DNA of 64,000 nt from Tropicibacter sp. R16_0 (GTDB taxonomy: Bacteria > Pseudomonadota > Alphaproteobacteria > Rhodobacterales > Rhodobacteraceae), in contig NZ_JAGHRE010000009.1 in NCBI RefSeq assembly GCF_017743935.1, positions 1 to 64,000 on the forward strand, written 5' to 3'. The translations under genes were made by a program, and so were the position numbers. The notes under the pieces are model-generated. The model saw only the letters and a list, made by a program, of their open reading frames with translations, searched no databases and was not told where the DNA came from. Positions within the stretch are counted from its first letter, which is position 1, and the number at the start of each line of letters is the position of its first letter. Shown in pieces: positions 16,458 to 27,640 of the stretch.

Positions 16458-17155
16458 TCCAGCTTGGCCGCCGCCACGATTGGGCCATAGCCCGGCACCT
16501 GCACCAGCACAGCGGTTTTCAAACCATCCGCCAAGTGCACGGTGAATTTCGCGTCCTCGGCCCCATCCCAACGGCCCAACAGGTTCAAGCTGTCGACCAC
16601 ATTGGCATAATCCAGGTCGTGACCTGCCAGCTCTCCACGCTTGATGCTGGCATGGCGCATCGGGGCATAGCGGACCACTTGCACGCCATAACTGCCCTTG
16701 GGCAATTTTTCCGAGGCCACAATGCTGACCTCGACCTCATCCCCTGATTTGGTGGTTTCGACCGTCGCAAGAGGCGTGCGGTCACGGTGCTGGGCGATCA
16801 GCTCCATCAACTCCATGCCCCGCGCGCCAACCACGCTTTCGTTCCCGTTGATCACCATCTGCGGCGTATAGATCATCGTACGCCCGCCCGCATGCGCATA
16901 GCCCTGCTGGCGCGTGGTGTGGGACGGTTTGGCATATTCGTCCTTCCACCCGATGTAGTCCCAGTAATCGACGTGCAGCGCCAACCCCAGCACGTCGTCC
17001 CGCTCGGCCAGCTTCTGCATCAGGGCATCAGCTGGCGGGCAGGATGAGCACCCTTGCGAAGTATACAGCTCAACGACGACCGGGTTGCTGTTTTCGGCGA
17101 CGGCTGCGCTGGCCGATAATACGGTCAGAGCGACTGATAAAAGGGCGCGTTTCAT
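16454..17155 (-). CDS. DUF1223 thioredoxin-like exported protein
   Basis: 233 residues from the ATG at 17155; the GTG at 17164 would leave no room for a ribosome site. A signal peptide ends near AVAENS. The mature protein starts with a thioredoxin-like strand and VELYTSQGCSSCPPADAL, a C-x2-C motif typical of DUF1223. LHVDYWDYIGWKDEYA and the cis-Pro region YTPQMVINGN follow. The family is periplasmic and of unknown substrate; a thiol-redox role is inferred from the fold. Its last four bases overlap the 3' end of the convergent acyltransferase gene. Confidence 0.88.
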   Translation of the reverse strand: MKRALLSVALTVLSASAAVAENSNPVVVELYTSQGCSSCPPADALMQKLAERDDVLGLALHVDYWDYIGWKDEYAKPSHTTRQQGYAHAGGRTMIYTPQMVINGNESVVGARGMELMELIAQHRDRTPLATVETTKSGDEVEVSIVASEKLPKGSYGVQVVRYAPMRHASIKRGELAGHDLDYANVVDSLNLLGRWDGAEDAKFTVHLADGLKTAVLVQVPGYGPIVAAAKLD

Positions 17156-17266
17156 GGCTGGCACTATCCTGCTTGGGTTAACTCAGATCTAAAGCGCAGC
17201 GCTTTCAAAGGCCAATCAAGGTTTCTTGAGAGGCTGGTGAATAAAGCGAAACATGGGCGTTGAAAA

Positions 17267-17286
17267 ATGTATACCGTTGCATACAT
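17267..17286. promoter_or_regulatory. Inverted repeat in the acnA upstream region
   Basis: ATGTAT-N8-ATACAT (17267-17286); with one mismatch the dyad extends to TGTATAC-CGTT-GCATACA. A TTGAAA at 17260-17265 could be a -35 element, which would place the dyad over the promoter core. GntR-type regulators often bind sites of this shape. No adjacent regulator gene supports a specific assignment. Confidence 0.3.
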
Positions 17287-17388
17287 GACGTGTAACGCAG
17301 GGCCATTCCCCTTGAAACAAGGGACCGGGTCATGCACAAAACCAACAGCAAAACCTCATTCTCACATCTCATTAGAGGGAAGCCACTT

Positions 17389-20076
<2,688 letters not shown>

Positions 20077-20107
20077 TTGAAGCGCCTCAGATAGGTCTAG
20101 AACTTAT

Positions 20108-20148
20108 TGTCCAGCCCGCTCTACCAACGTGCAAACGCGGGCTGGACA
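20108..20148 (+). terminator. Long perfect stem-loop downstream of acnA
   Basis: Perfect 12-base stem TGTCCAGCCCGC (20108-20119) / GCGGGCTGGACA (20137-20148), 17-base loop, 31 bases after the acnA stop. No T tract follows, so it may act as a 3' stabiliser or factor-dependent terminator. Confidence 0.6.
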
Positions 20149-20268
20149 GAACAGGGTTTACCCGCAAACCAAATTGGTGGGGCAAACTCCCCGTATTTCG
20201 TGAAATTGGACGACGAGCGATCCCACCTTACATCCTGAGTGATTACGCACCGAAGCACTGAGGAGCAC

Positions 20269-20943
20269 ATGGTCTTGCGGTTTATGGTGGCACTTTTTCT
20301 TGTTTGGGTATTGGGGTCTTGTGCGCCACAGTCCGCGCAGCGCGGCGATATTCTGATCATTGGGGATTCTGTGCTGGCCTGGAACCGCGCTGAAGGCCGT
20401 GACGTTGGAAGCGCTTTGGCATCCGAACTTGGCCGTGACGTCGTAAACCGAGCCGCCTTTGGCGCCCAGATCGGAGCTGCGGATCTGGCTCGCATTGTTG
20501 GTTTGAGCATACCTGGCCAGATGCCACCAGGACGATGGAACTGGGTCATCGTCAATGGCGCGGCGAATGATCTGGGGTTCACATGCGGATGCACCCGCTG
20601 CGGCGCTGTGATCGAGCAACTGATTTCGACAGACAGCCAATCCGGCGCCATCCCCGACTTGATATCCAAAGCGCAGGAGCAGGGCGCGCGCGTCTTGTGG
20701 CTGGGCTATTACAAAGCTCCGGAAACCACTGCATTCAGGGGGTGCCGACCCGGCTTGGTCGAAATCGAACGACGTATCGAACTCCTGGCCCGGTCAAACA
20801 CAGGTCTCTATTTTCTCGACGCCGAAGATGTGTTTGACCCACCTGCGAGGGACCTGTTTGACGCTGACAGAACCCACCCTTCGGCCAAAGGATCCGCGCT
20901 GATCGGAAAAGAGATTGCCAGAATGATCGAAAGAGCAGGCTGA
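20269..20943 (+). CDS. SGNH/GDSL-hydrolase lipoprotein
   Basis: 224 residues from the ATG at 20269, with GAGGAG four bases upstream. The N terminus MVLRFMVALFLVWVLGSC ends in a lipobox, so it is probably membrane-anchored in the periplasm. SGNH blocks are visible: block I IIGDSVLAW (catalytic Ser), block III VNGAANDLGF (oxyanion Asn), and block V DRTHPSAKG (catalytic Asp and His). A CGCTRC cluster after block III could form a disulphide. The family hydrolyses esters, including O-acetyl groups; the substrate is unknown. Base composition is somewhat lower in GC than acnA. Confidence 0.85.
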   Translation: MVLRFMVALFLVWVLGSCAPQSAQRGDILIIGDSVLAWNRAEGRDVGSALASELGRDVVNRAAFGAQIGAADLARIVGLSIPGQMPPGRWNWVIVNGAANDLGFTCGCTRCGAVIEQLISTDSQSGAIPDLISKAQEQGARVLWLGYYKAPETTAFRGCRPGLVEIERRIELLARSNTGLYFLDAEDVFDPPARDLFDADRTHPSAKGSALIGKEIARMIERAG

Positions 20944-21128
20944 CAGGAGCTGGGCCGGCTTTGCCTTGTTGTGGTAAGCGGCAAGAGTAGCCCTAAACCC
21001 AACGAAATGGGGGAGCAAATCCCCGTTGTGTGCCTTGCGTCTCGTGCCACGGTTTCTCTTTATTTTCTGGACCTTTGCCCTGCGCTTCGGCAGTCTACGC
21101 TGCATCATCCCGGGACCGGAGCTTGCCA

Positions 21129-22613
21129 ATGGGCAAACCAAATATACTGCTGTTGTGTTCGCTGATCGTCATTGCCACCGTCGGCATATGGGGCATCGTG
21201 GACATCGCGGGTCTGGTCGAATGGGCCAGCGGCGTCGTGCATCAGACCTTTCACAGCCGCGGCTGGTTCGTGATGCTTGCGGCCAGCGGCATGCTGATCA
21301 GCTGCCTGTATCTGGCCTTTTCCAAATACGGCAACATCCGACTGGGCAAGGATGACGACCGACCAGAGTTTTCAACCGCCTCATGGATCGCCATGCTGTT
21401 TTCGGCAGGGATGGGTGTGGGCCTGTTGTTCTGGGCCGTCGCCGAGCCTTTGACACATTACCATTACATGGACGGGTTCGAAGGCTCGCCCGAGGCCGCG
21501 CGCCAAGCCATGCTGGCGACCAATTTCCACTGGGGTCTGCACGCCTGGGCCATCTACGGCTCGACCGCTTTGACCATCGCCTATTTCAGCTTTCGCCGAG
21601 ACACCGGCATGATGGTCGGCGCGCCGCTGGTTTCCCTGTTTCCCGATGAAACATGGGCCAGAATTGTGGGCTGGTTTTCCGACTTTGCCGCGATCATCGC
21701 CATTGCCATCGGGGTTGGCGGGTCGATGGCCATGGGCGTGTTTCAGGTGGCCGATGGCGTATCCGTCCTCACCGATTGGCCGGTCACCTCTTACCTTATC
21801 GGGGGCGTGCTGGTGGCGATGGTCGCCGCCTATATCCCAGCCCTACTGATCGACCTGGGTCAGGGCATGGCCAAACTGTCGAACACGGCCATGCTGATCG
21901 CCATTGCCCTGGTGCTTTACACCATCATCCTTGGCCCGACCGAGTACTTGCTGAACACGGTGGTGCAAAGCTTTGGCGACTATGTCTCGCATGTGATTCC
22001 GCGCGGGTTTCAGACCTTCACATTCTATGGCGACGCCGTGCATCGCTGGTTCAGTGACTGGACCCTGACATACATGGTCTGGTGGATCGCCTGGGGGCCG
22101 TTCGTGGGCGTCTTTGTTGCGCGCATCTCGCGCGGCCGCACGATCCGAGAGTTTGTGTTGGGCGTGCTCTTTGCGCCAACACTGTTTTCGATCTTCTGGT
22201 TCAGCGCCTTTGGTGGCATCGGCCTGTACGAGGCGCTCAACGGCGCTGGAGAGTTGCTGTCGATGACCGAAACCAATGTCGAGCGTGTGACCTTTGGCCT
22301 GCTGGATCGCCTGCCCCTGACCGGCATAACGACGCTGGCCACGGTTCTGGCCGCATTTCTGTTCATCGTCACCAGCGTGGTCAGCGCGGCCTTTGTGCTA
22401 GGGACATTTTCAAGCGGCGGGGACGCAAACCCTGCGCCGCGCATTCGCCTGATCTGGGGCGTGCTGCTGGGGCTGCTGAGCGTGGCGATGATCCTGTCGG
22501 GCTCGGTCAATTCGGTAAAGATATTGATCTCGGTTGGTGCCCTGCCCTTTGTCTTTATCTCGGTCCTGCTGTTGGTCTGTCTGTTCCGTGGCCTGCGGGA
22601 AGAGGAGGTATAA
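21129..22613 (+). CDS. BCCT-family betaine/choline/carnitine transporter
   Basis: 494 residues from the ATG at 21129, with GGAG seven bases upstream. The open frame begins at 21030, but that N-terminal part is not membrane-like. About twelve transmembrane segments. Family hallmarks: SAGMGVGLLFWAVAEPLTHY, a Gly-rich unwound region (IGVGGSMAMGVFQVADG), and the Trp-rich substrate segment YMVWWIAWGPFVGVFVARIS. BCCT proteins move quaternary ammonium compounds with Na+ or H+. The GMGVG form of the first motif is that of many Na+-coupled members. Terminal tails are short, so osmosensing via a long C-terminal tail is unlikely. A 29-codon gene follows two bases after the stop. Confidence 0.95.
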   Translation: MGKPNILLLCSLIVIATVGIWGIVDIAGLVEWASGVVHQTFHSRGWFVMLAASGMLISCLYLAFSKYGNIRLGKDDDRPEFSTASWIAMLFSAGMGVGLLFWAVAEPLTHYHYMDGFEGSPEAARQAMLATNFHWGLHAWAIYGSTALTIAYFSFRRDTGMMVGAPLVSLFPDETWARIVGWFSDFAAIIAIAIGVGGSMAMGVFQVADGVSVLTDWPVTSYLIGGVLVAMVAAYIPALLIDLGQGMAKLSNTAMLIAIALVLYTIILGPTEYLLNTVVQSFGDYVSHVIPRGFQTFTFYGDAVHRWFSDWTLTYMVWWIAWGPFVGVFVARISRGRTIREFVLGVLFAPTLFSIFWFSAFGGIGLYEALNGAGELLSMTETNVERVTFGLLDRLPLTGITTLATVLAAFLFIVTSVVSAAFVLGTFSSGGDANPAPRIRLIWGVLLGLLSVAMILSGSVNSVKILISVGALPFVFISVLLLVCLFRGLREEEV

Positions 22614-22615
22614 CG

Positions 22616-22705
22616 ATGCTGATCGGAGATCTGACAGATACGCTCATGAACCTGACCACCTTTGCCTTTATCGGCGCGATGGTCTGGATCCTTGTGCGGA
22701 AATAG
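22616..22705 (+). CDS. 29-residue single-span membrane microprotein next to BCCT transporter
   Basis: ATG at 22616, two bases after the BCCT stop, with a strong AGGAGG (22603-22608) seven bases upstream that lies inside the last codons of the transporter gene. The product begins MLIGDLTDTLMNLTTF, has one hydrophobic helix of about 17 residues and ends in a basic RK. The stop (22703-22705) abuts the convergent ccmG stop at 22706. Its size, ribosome site and coupling suggest a real small subunit or modulator of the transporter. No similar protein is known to me. Confidence 0.65.
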   Translation: MLIGDLTDTLMNLTTFAFIGAMVWILVRK

Positions 22706-23245
22706 TCAGTTGCCAGCCGCTTTTTCAAGCGCAGGGCGGATCGTGCTGTCGATCACCCGCTGCGTGATCGGCCCGGCAAAGCGCAGCACAATGGTGCCGT
22801 CACCCGCGATCACATAGGTTTCGGGCACGCCGTAGACGCCCCAATCCAGCGCCATGCGCCCCTGTTCGTCGCGACCAATCCCGGCGTAGGGATCACCCAG
22901 TTCGTCCAGAAAAGCCGAGGCGTTGTTTTGGCTGTCCTTGTAGTTCACGCCGTAGACTGGAATGCCCTGCTCTGACAGTGCCTCAAGGCTTGGGTGTTCG
23001 GCCCGGCACGGCGCGCACCAGCTGGCCCAGTAGTTGACCAGTTTGACCTGACCATCGCGCAGCGTGGCGTCATCAAACCCGGTCTTGCCCGGAAACTCGG
23101 TCATCACCACGGGTGGGGCCGGTTGCCCCTCGCGCGCGGATGGCAGGCTGTCGGGGTCCTCGCGGAACATGCCGACGGCCGCCAGCAGGACGAAGCCGCC
23201 AAAAATCATCGGCGGAGCAATCATCAAAGGCGAGAACTTAGCCAT
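22706..23245 (-). CDS. ccmG: Thiol:disulphide interchange protein CcmG/DsbE
   Basis: 179 residues from the ATG at 23245. An N-terminal membrane anchor (residues ~8-25) is followed by a periplasmic thioredoxin domain with NYWASWCAPCRAEHP, the W-C-x2-C active site, and the cis-Pro loop VYGVPETYVI. CcmG reduces apocytochrome c cysteines before haem attachment. The start overlaps the ccmD 3' end by eight bases. Longer upstream frames are out of place. It is last in the yajC-to-ccmG operon. Confidence 0.95.
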   Translation of the reverse strand: MAKFSPLMIAPPMIFGGFVLLAAVGMFREDPDSLPSAREGQPAPPVVMTEFPGKTGFDDATLRDGQVKLVNYWASWCAPCRAEHPSLEALSEQGIPVYGVNYKDSQNNASAFLDELGDPYAGIGRDEQGRMALDWGVYGVPETYVIAGDGTIVLRFAGPITQRVIDSTIRPALEKAAGN

Positions 23246-23396
23246 CCCGGCGCACCCTTTTTTCGATCTCTTCCATCTCGGCCCGCACCTTGCGCCCGCG
23301 CAGGACGGACATAACCACCAACAACACCAGCAGCACCAGAGAGGCCGCATAGGCCGACAGAACAGTATCAGCGTATTCTCCCAGATCGGGCATCAT
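23238..23396 (-). CDS. ccmD: Haem exporter protein CcmD
   Basis: 52 residues. One transmembrane helix (about residues 12-33, YAASLVLLVLLVVMSVLRG) with a highly charged C-terminal cytoplasmic tail (KVRAEMEEIEKRVRRDG), the CcmD pattern. It stabilises the CcmABC-CcmE complex. The position between ccmC and ccmG is diagnostic. The first of two consecutive ATG codons (23396) overlaps the ccmC stop; the second (23393) is equally possible. Confidence 0.88.
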   Translation of the reverse strand: MMPDLGEYADTVLSAYAASLVLLVLLVVMSVLRGRKVRAEMEEIEKRVRRDG

Positions 23397-24166
23397 GCGC
23401 TCATCCTTTCGCGGGCTTGCAGGGCCTTGATGCGGCGGGCTCGGATCTCGGTCCCCGTGCGGTAGAACACCAGCGCCACAAAAAGCAGAACAAAGCCGAT
23501 CATGCAGATCAGCAGTGGGTAGAAATAGACGTTGCTCACCTTCTCGGTCGTGTCGGTCCCGGTCACGGCACCAGCACGGAACACGGACGCCCCTTGGTGG
23601 AGCCCCTGGTTCCAGAAGTTCACAGCATAGCGGCTGAGGATCGCAAACACCGACCCCACCAGACACAGGACCGAGGTCAGATCCGCAGCGGTGTCGGGGT
23701 CTTCGATCGCCTCCCACAAGGCGATGTAGCCAAGATAGAACAGGAACAGGATCAGGAACGAGGTCAGGCGCGGGTCCCATTCCCACCATGTGCCCCACAT
23801 CGGCTGCCCCCAGATCGCCCCGGTCACCAGCGCGATCAGGGTGAAGACGGCGCCCACAGGCGCAGCAGCACGAGCCGCAAGCGCGCTCACATGATGGCGG
23901 CGCACAACCCAGATCAACGAGGTCACCAGCATCATCAGCCAGGCATTGATCGCCATCAAGGCAGCAGGCACATGCAGATAGATGATCTTGACGGTCGAGC
24001 CCTGTTTGTAGTCATCACCCGTGAAGAAAAATCCCCAGATCAGACCAACTGCCAGGCAAAGGGTTGTGATGATCCACAGGCCGGGCAGGAACCGCTCGGT
24101 CGTGGACAGGAACTTCTTCGGGTTGGCGTATTCCCACAGGGAATTGAGCTTGGACGTCTGTGTCAT
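23393..24166 (-). CDS. ccmC: Haem export/attachment membrane protein CcmC
   Basis: 257 residues from the ATG at 24166 (MTQTSKLNSLWEYANPKKF). Six transmembrane helices. The periplasmic tryptophan-rich haem-handling motif is WGTWWEWDPRLTS, with conserved histidines in IIYLHVPAALMA and NQGLHQGASV flanking it. CcmC loads haem onto CcmE. The frame is open far upstream, into ccmB, but that part is a shadow. It overlaps ccmD by four bases; a 56-base gap separates it from ccmB. Confidence 0.96.
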   Translation of the reverse strand: MTQTSKLNSLWEYANPKKFLSTTERFLPGLWIITTLCLAVGLIWGFFFTGDDYKQGSTVKIIYLHVPAALMAINAWLMMLVTSLIWVVRRHHVSALAARAAAPVGAVFTLIALVTGAIWGQPMWGTWWEWDPRLTSFLILFLFYLGYIALWEAIEDPDTAADLTSVLCLVGSVFAILSRYAVNFWNQGLHQGASVFRAGAVTGTDTTEKVSNVYFYPLLICMIGFVLLFVALVFYRTGTEIRARRIKALQARERMSA

Positions 24167-24222
24167 GTCTTGGTATCTAGCCCGGATTTCATACGGCCTC
24201 AATTCACATCCCTGCTTTCGTG

Positions 24223-24879
24223 CTAGCGCAGATTGACGCGCAGCACAGCAGCACTTGCAAAGGGCAACAAAGCGATGACCGCCGCCGTGATCCCGGCCAG
24301 CAGCAACAGCGGCGTCGACGTTGCCATCCCCTCGGCCCCACGTCGCGCGACCTCGGCCCCAAAGATCAGCGTGGGCACATACATCGGCAGCACCAACAGC
24401 GACAACAGCAAGCCGCCACGTTTGAGGCCAACGGTCAGCGCTGCGCCGAATGTACCAATGACCGACAACGCAGGCGTGCCCACCAGCAGCGACACCACCA
24501 GCCAGACGTAGCCCGGCGTCGGCAGGTTCAGAAGGATGCCCAGAACAGGCGCGGCCAGCACCAGCGGCAGACCCGTGGTCAGCCAATGCGCCAATGCCTT
24601 GATGGTCACGACGGATTCCAGCGGCAGTGGCGCGGTGGCCAACAGGTCCAGCGTCCCGTCCTCCCAATCCAGTGCCAGCAGACGGTCTAGGGACAGCAGG
24701 CAGGCCAGCAAAGCCCCCAGCCACAATACACCCGGAGCGATCACGGCCAGCAGGGCCGATTGCGGGCCGACCGAGAATGGCACCAACACCGTCAGGATCA
24801 GAAAGAACGCGAGGCCCAGACCAAAACCACCCCCGGCGCGTAAGGCAAGGCGCAGATCGCGTGTCAGCAGCGCAATCAC
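24223..24879 (-). CDS. ccmB: Haem exporter permease CcmB
   Basis: 218 residues with six hydrophobic segments. The N terminus [18 protein letters not shown] and the region [20 protein letters not shown] are typical of CcmB. It forms the ABC membrane part with CcmA, whose stop codon it overlaps by four bases. The ATPase-coupled complex releases holo-CcmE from CcmC. Confidence 0.95.
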   Translation of the reverse strand: MIALLTRDLRLALRAGGGFGLGLAFFLILTVLVPFSVGPQSALLAVIAPGVLWLGALLACLLSLDRLLALDWEDGTLDLLATAPLPLESVVTIKALAHWLTTGLPLVLAAPVLGILLNLPTPGYVWLVVSLLVGTPALSVIGTFGAALTVGLKRGGLLLSLLVLPMYVPTLIFGAEVARRGAEGMATSTPLLLLAGITAAVIALLPFASAAVLRVNLR

Positions 24880-25490
24880 AGAAAGCCCCCGTCAAAGTCA
24901 TCGAGCGCGGGCAGCTTGGCGCGGAACGGCCCTACATCCAGCACCTGCGCCTCAAGCCCCAGGTCGATGTGGGTGGCGATCATCGCCGAGCCTCCCTGCC
25001 CCAGATGCGCACGCACCGCATCGGCAAACATCTGCACCGCGCGAGTATCGAGCGAGACGGTCGGTTCGTCCAAGACCCAGATCGGGCGCCCCGTCACCAG
25101 CAGGCGCGCAAGGCCCAGGCGACGCTTTTGTCCCGCCGACAGGTTGCCGGCGTGGCGGGCGGCAAGCTCATTCAGGTCAAAGGCGTCCAAAGCGGGCTGG
25201 ATGGAGCCCATGCCAAAGACCGAGGCCCAGAAGGTCAGGTTCTCGGTCACCGTCAGCGTGGGTTTCAACCCATCCGAATGCCCGGCATAGGCAATGGTTT
25301 CCTCCCCACCCTGCACGGTGCCGCTGACCGCAGGCTGCAACCCGGCAATGGTGCGCAAGAGCGTTGTCTTGCCGATCCCGTTGGGGCCACGGATCACCAG
25401 CGCCTGCCCCGGCGCAAGCGTCAGGTTCAGCCCTTCGAGCACGGGCACGCCACCGCGAGCGATGGTCAGGTCTGAGACAGTCAGTGTCAT
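24876..25490 (-). CDS. ccmA: Haem exporter ATP-binding protein CcmA
   Basis: A 204-residue ABC ATPase of the short CcmA type. Walker [10 protein letters not shown] near residue 36, signature [15 protein letters not shown] near 116, Walker [10 protein letters not shown] near 136, and the switch His in [10 protein letters not shown]. It powers the CcmABCD complex in the cytoplasm. First of the ccm genes in this block, 63 bases after the Mth938-type gene. ccmE, ccmF and ccmH are not in the window; ccmI is 35 kb away at 60860. Confidence 0.96.
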   Translation of the reverse strand: MTLTVSDLTIARGGVPVLEGLNLTLAPGQALVIRGPNGIGKTTLLRTIAGLQPAVSGTVQGGEETIAYAGHSDGLKPTLTVTENLTFWASVFGMGSIQPALDAFDLNELAARHAGNLSAGQKRRLGLARLLVTGRPIWVLDEPTVSLDTRAVQMFADAVRAHLGQGGSAMIATHIDLGLEAQVLDVGPFRAKLPALDDFDGGFL

Positions 25491-25553
25491 GAAACCCGCT
25501 TAGCCGATTGATGCATCACGCAAAAGGGGCGTTGTTGCCGCAAAGGTGGACAC

Positions 25554-25907
25554 TCAGACAGGAAGGGCTGCCAATGCGATGCGGCGTCCCTCGGACAGCA
25601 GCACATTGTAAGTGCGGCAGGCGGCCGGAGAGTTCATCACCTCGACGCCCAGACCCGCAGCTTCAAGGCTCTGTCGGAGGCCGCCGGGAATGTGGGCAAT
25701 TTCGGCCCCGGTGCCGACAAAGAGCACGTCGATCTCACCAGCCAACGCGAGCAGCGCCGACGCATCGTCATAGCCGCCCCATGTGGTCGTGCCCGTAGCG
25801 CCGGTCAGAACCGCGCCTTCGATCACTTCACCGCCGATGCGAAAGAAACCGGGGCCATAGCCGTCCACGGGAACCGAACCGGCGAATGAGATTTCGTTCA
25901 ACTGCAT
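25554..25907 (-). CDS. Mth938/NDUFAF3-like domain protein
   Basis: 117 residues from the ATG at 25907, overlapping the upstream stop as TGATG. It has the Mth938 fold pattern: YGPGFFRIGGEVIEGAVLTG, a buried strand IDVLFVGTGAEIAHIP, and VEVMNSPAACRTYNVLLSEGR at the C terminus. The eukaryotic relative NDUFAF3 assists complex I assembly; the bacterial role is unknown. In this genome it sits between sec and ccm genes, which is at least compatible with a membrane-complex assembly role. Confidence 0.85.
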   Translation of the reverse strand: MQLNEISFAGSVPVDGYGPGFFRIGGEVIEGAVLTGATGTTTWGGYDDASALLALAGEIDVLFVGTGAEIAHIPGGLRQSLEAAGLGVEVMNSPAACRTYNVLLSEGRRIALAALPV

Positions 25908-26671
25908 CAATGTGCTCCGGTGTTCCAGAAGGGCAGCCCCGAAATCGCCGAGGCCGCGATGATGATATAGGCCGCCGTGCGATAGAGCCGCTCGCGGTCT
26001 GGGTTGAAGATAGCAGTTCCGATGAGATTGCCAATGAAAGTTGGCACAACCATGAACAGGCCGATCCAGGCGGCAGTGCCGACAAAGCCCCCCTGTAGGA
26101 TCAGGGCAATGAAGAACAGGATGTCAAAGGCCCAGAGATAGAGCAACGTGTTGGCGCGGATCACCTCGGGGCCGTGGCGGCTGGCCATATAGAACAGGAT
26201 CACCACCGGCCCCGGAAGCCCCGCGACACCGCCCATGAACCCGGCCCCGCCGCCTATGCCATAAACCATCGGGCGCGACACATCGCCGGAGTAGCGAAAG
26301 CCCGACAACAGGATGCCGAGCATCAAAAGCGCGAGCGTCGAGATGCCATAGCGATAGATGTCGGGATCGGTGTGGCGCAGGATTAGCACGCCGATGGGCA
26401 CGGTGATCACGGTGCCAATCAGCAAGCGGCGCAGGTCGTTGCGGTGACACGCCCGCCAGGCGCGCGGCAGGATTGGCAGCGGGCCAAAGGCGTCCATCAC
26501 CGTCAGCACGATCACGGCCCAAACCGGCGGCAGCACCTGGGCTGCGGCAGGCAGGAACACCAGCGCGGTGCCGAAACCAGAAAACCCACGCACAACGGCG
26601 GCCACAAATGAGGCCGCCGCCAACCACCAAAGGCCCGGCGTCTCAAGCGCCGCCAGAAGTGTTTCAGGCAT
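25907..26671 (-). CDS. TauE/SafE-family sulfite or sulfonate exporter
   Basis: 254 residues with about eight hydrophobic helices. The first repeat has SFVAAVVRGFSGFGTALVFL and the second GIGGGAGFMGGVAGLPGPVV, the two Gly-rich signatures of the family. Members export sulfite, sulfoacetate or related anions, often beside sulfonate catabolism, but this one lies in the sec-ccm operon. Its start shares a base with the secF stop and its stop overlaps the next gene, so translation is coupled on both sides. Confidence 0.9.
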   Translation of the reverse strand: MPETLLAALETPGLWWLAAASFVAAVVRGFSGFGTALVFLPAAAQVLPPVWAVIVLTVMDAFGPLPILPRAWRACHRNDLRRLLIGTVITVPIGVLILRHTDPDIYRYGISTLALLMLGILLSGFRYSGDVSRPMVYGIGGGAGFMGGVAGLPGPVVILFYMASRHGPEVIRANTLLYLWAFDILFFIALILQGGFVGTAAWIGLFMVVPTFIGNLIGTAIFNPDRERLYRTAAYIIIAASAISGLPFWNTGAH

Positions 26672-27639
26672 CAGGCATCAATGTCGGCGTATTGGTTGCC
26701 AGCCGTGTTCGACGGCTTGGACCAGTCGCGCTTGACGCCCAGATAAAGCAGGATCGCCGAGGCCACGAAGACCGAAGAATACGTGCCCACAATGACGCCC
26801 CAGATCATCGCAAAGACGAACCCGCGGATCACATCGCCACCCAGAACATAAAGCGAGATCAGCGCCAGCAGGGTCGTGACCGAGGTCATGACCGTCCGGC
26901 TCAGCGTCTCGTTGATCGAGATGTTGAGGACGTCCTTGAGGTCTTTTTTCTTGTATTTGCGCAGGTTTTCGCGGACGCGGTCAAACACAACCACGGTGTC
27001 GTTGAGCGAATAACCCACGATGGTCAGAAGTGCGGCAATAATCGCCAGGTCGAACTTGATCTGAAGTTCCGAGAAGATGCCGATGGTCAGCGCCACGTCG
27101 TGCACAAGGGCCGCCACAGCACCAAGCGCGAACTGCCATTCAAAGCGCAGCCAGATGTAGACAAGAACCGCCCCGATGGCGAGCGCCACAGCCAGAACAG
27201 CGGTCTGCACCAGCTCGCCCGACACCTTGGGCCCGACGGATTCCACCGAGATGAACTTGATGTCAGGATCGTGCCCTTGCAGTGCGGCCTGCACGTCGTT
27301 GACCACTTGGGCCGTGACAGACTCTGCCCCTTCCTGGGCTTGGATGCGGATCATGGCGACGTTTTCGTCATCGTCGAATGTGGGATCGAACACTTCGGTG
27401 ATCGACACGTCACCCAGGCCCAAAGGCTCCATCGCGGCGCGATAGGCCGCCACGTCGATGGGCTGCGGGCTTTCGGTACGCACGGTGGTGCCACCCCGGA
27501 AGTCGATGCCAAAGTTCAGACCCTGATAGGCAAAGGATGCCATGCCGACGATGATCATCAGCGCCGACAGACCCAGCCACAGCTTCCAGCGGCTGAAGAA
27601 GTCGAACGAGGTGTTTTGGGGGACAAGTTTCAGACGCAT
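26671..27639 (-). CDS. secF: Protein translocase subunit SecF
   Basis: 322 residues from the ATG at 27639 (MRLKLVPQNTSFDFFS), two bases after the secD stop. Six transmembrane helices. SecF motifs: FGIDFRGGTTVR after the first helix, SVGPKVSGELVQ, and DTVVVFDRVRENL between helices 4 and 5. With SecD and YajC it drives late steps of Sec export using proton motive force. Confidence 0.97.
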   Translation of the reverse strand: MRLKLVPQNTSFDFFSRWKLWLGLSALMIIVGMASFAYQGLNFGIDFRGGTTVRTESPQPIDVAAYRAAMEPLGLGDVSITEVFDPTFDDDENVAMIRIQAQEGAESVTAQVVNDVQAALQGHDPDIKFISVESVGPKVSGELVQTAVLAVALAIGAVLVYIWLRFEWQFALGAVAALVHDVALTIGIFSELQIKFDLAIIAALLTIVGYSLNDTVVVFDRVRENLRKYKKKDLKDVLNISINETLSRTVMTSVTTLLALISLYVLGGDVIRGFVFAMIWGVIVGTYSSVFVASAILLYLGVKRDWSKPSNTAGNQYADIDA

Positions 27640-27640
27640 A

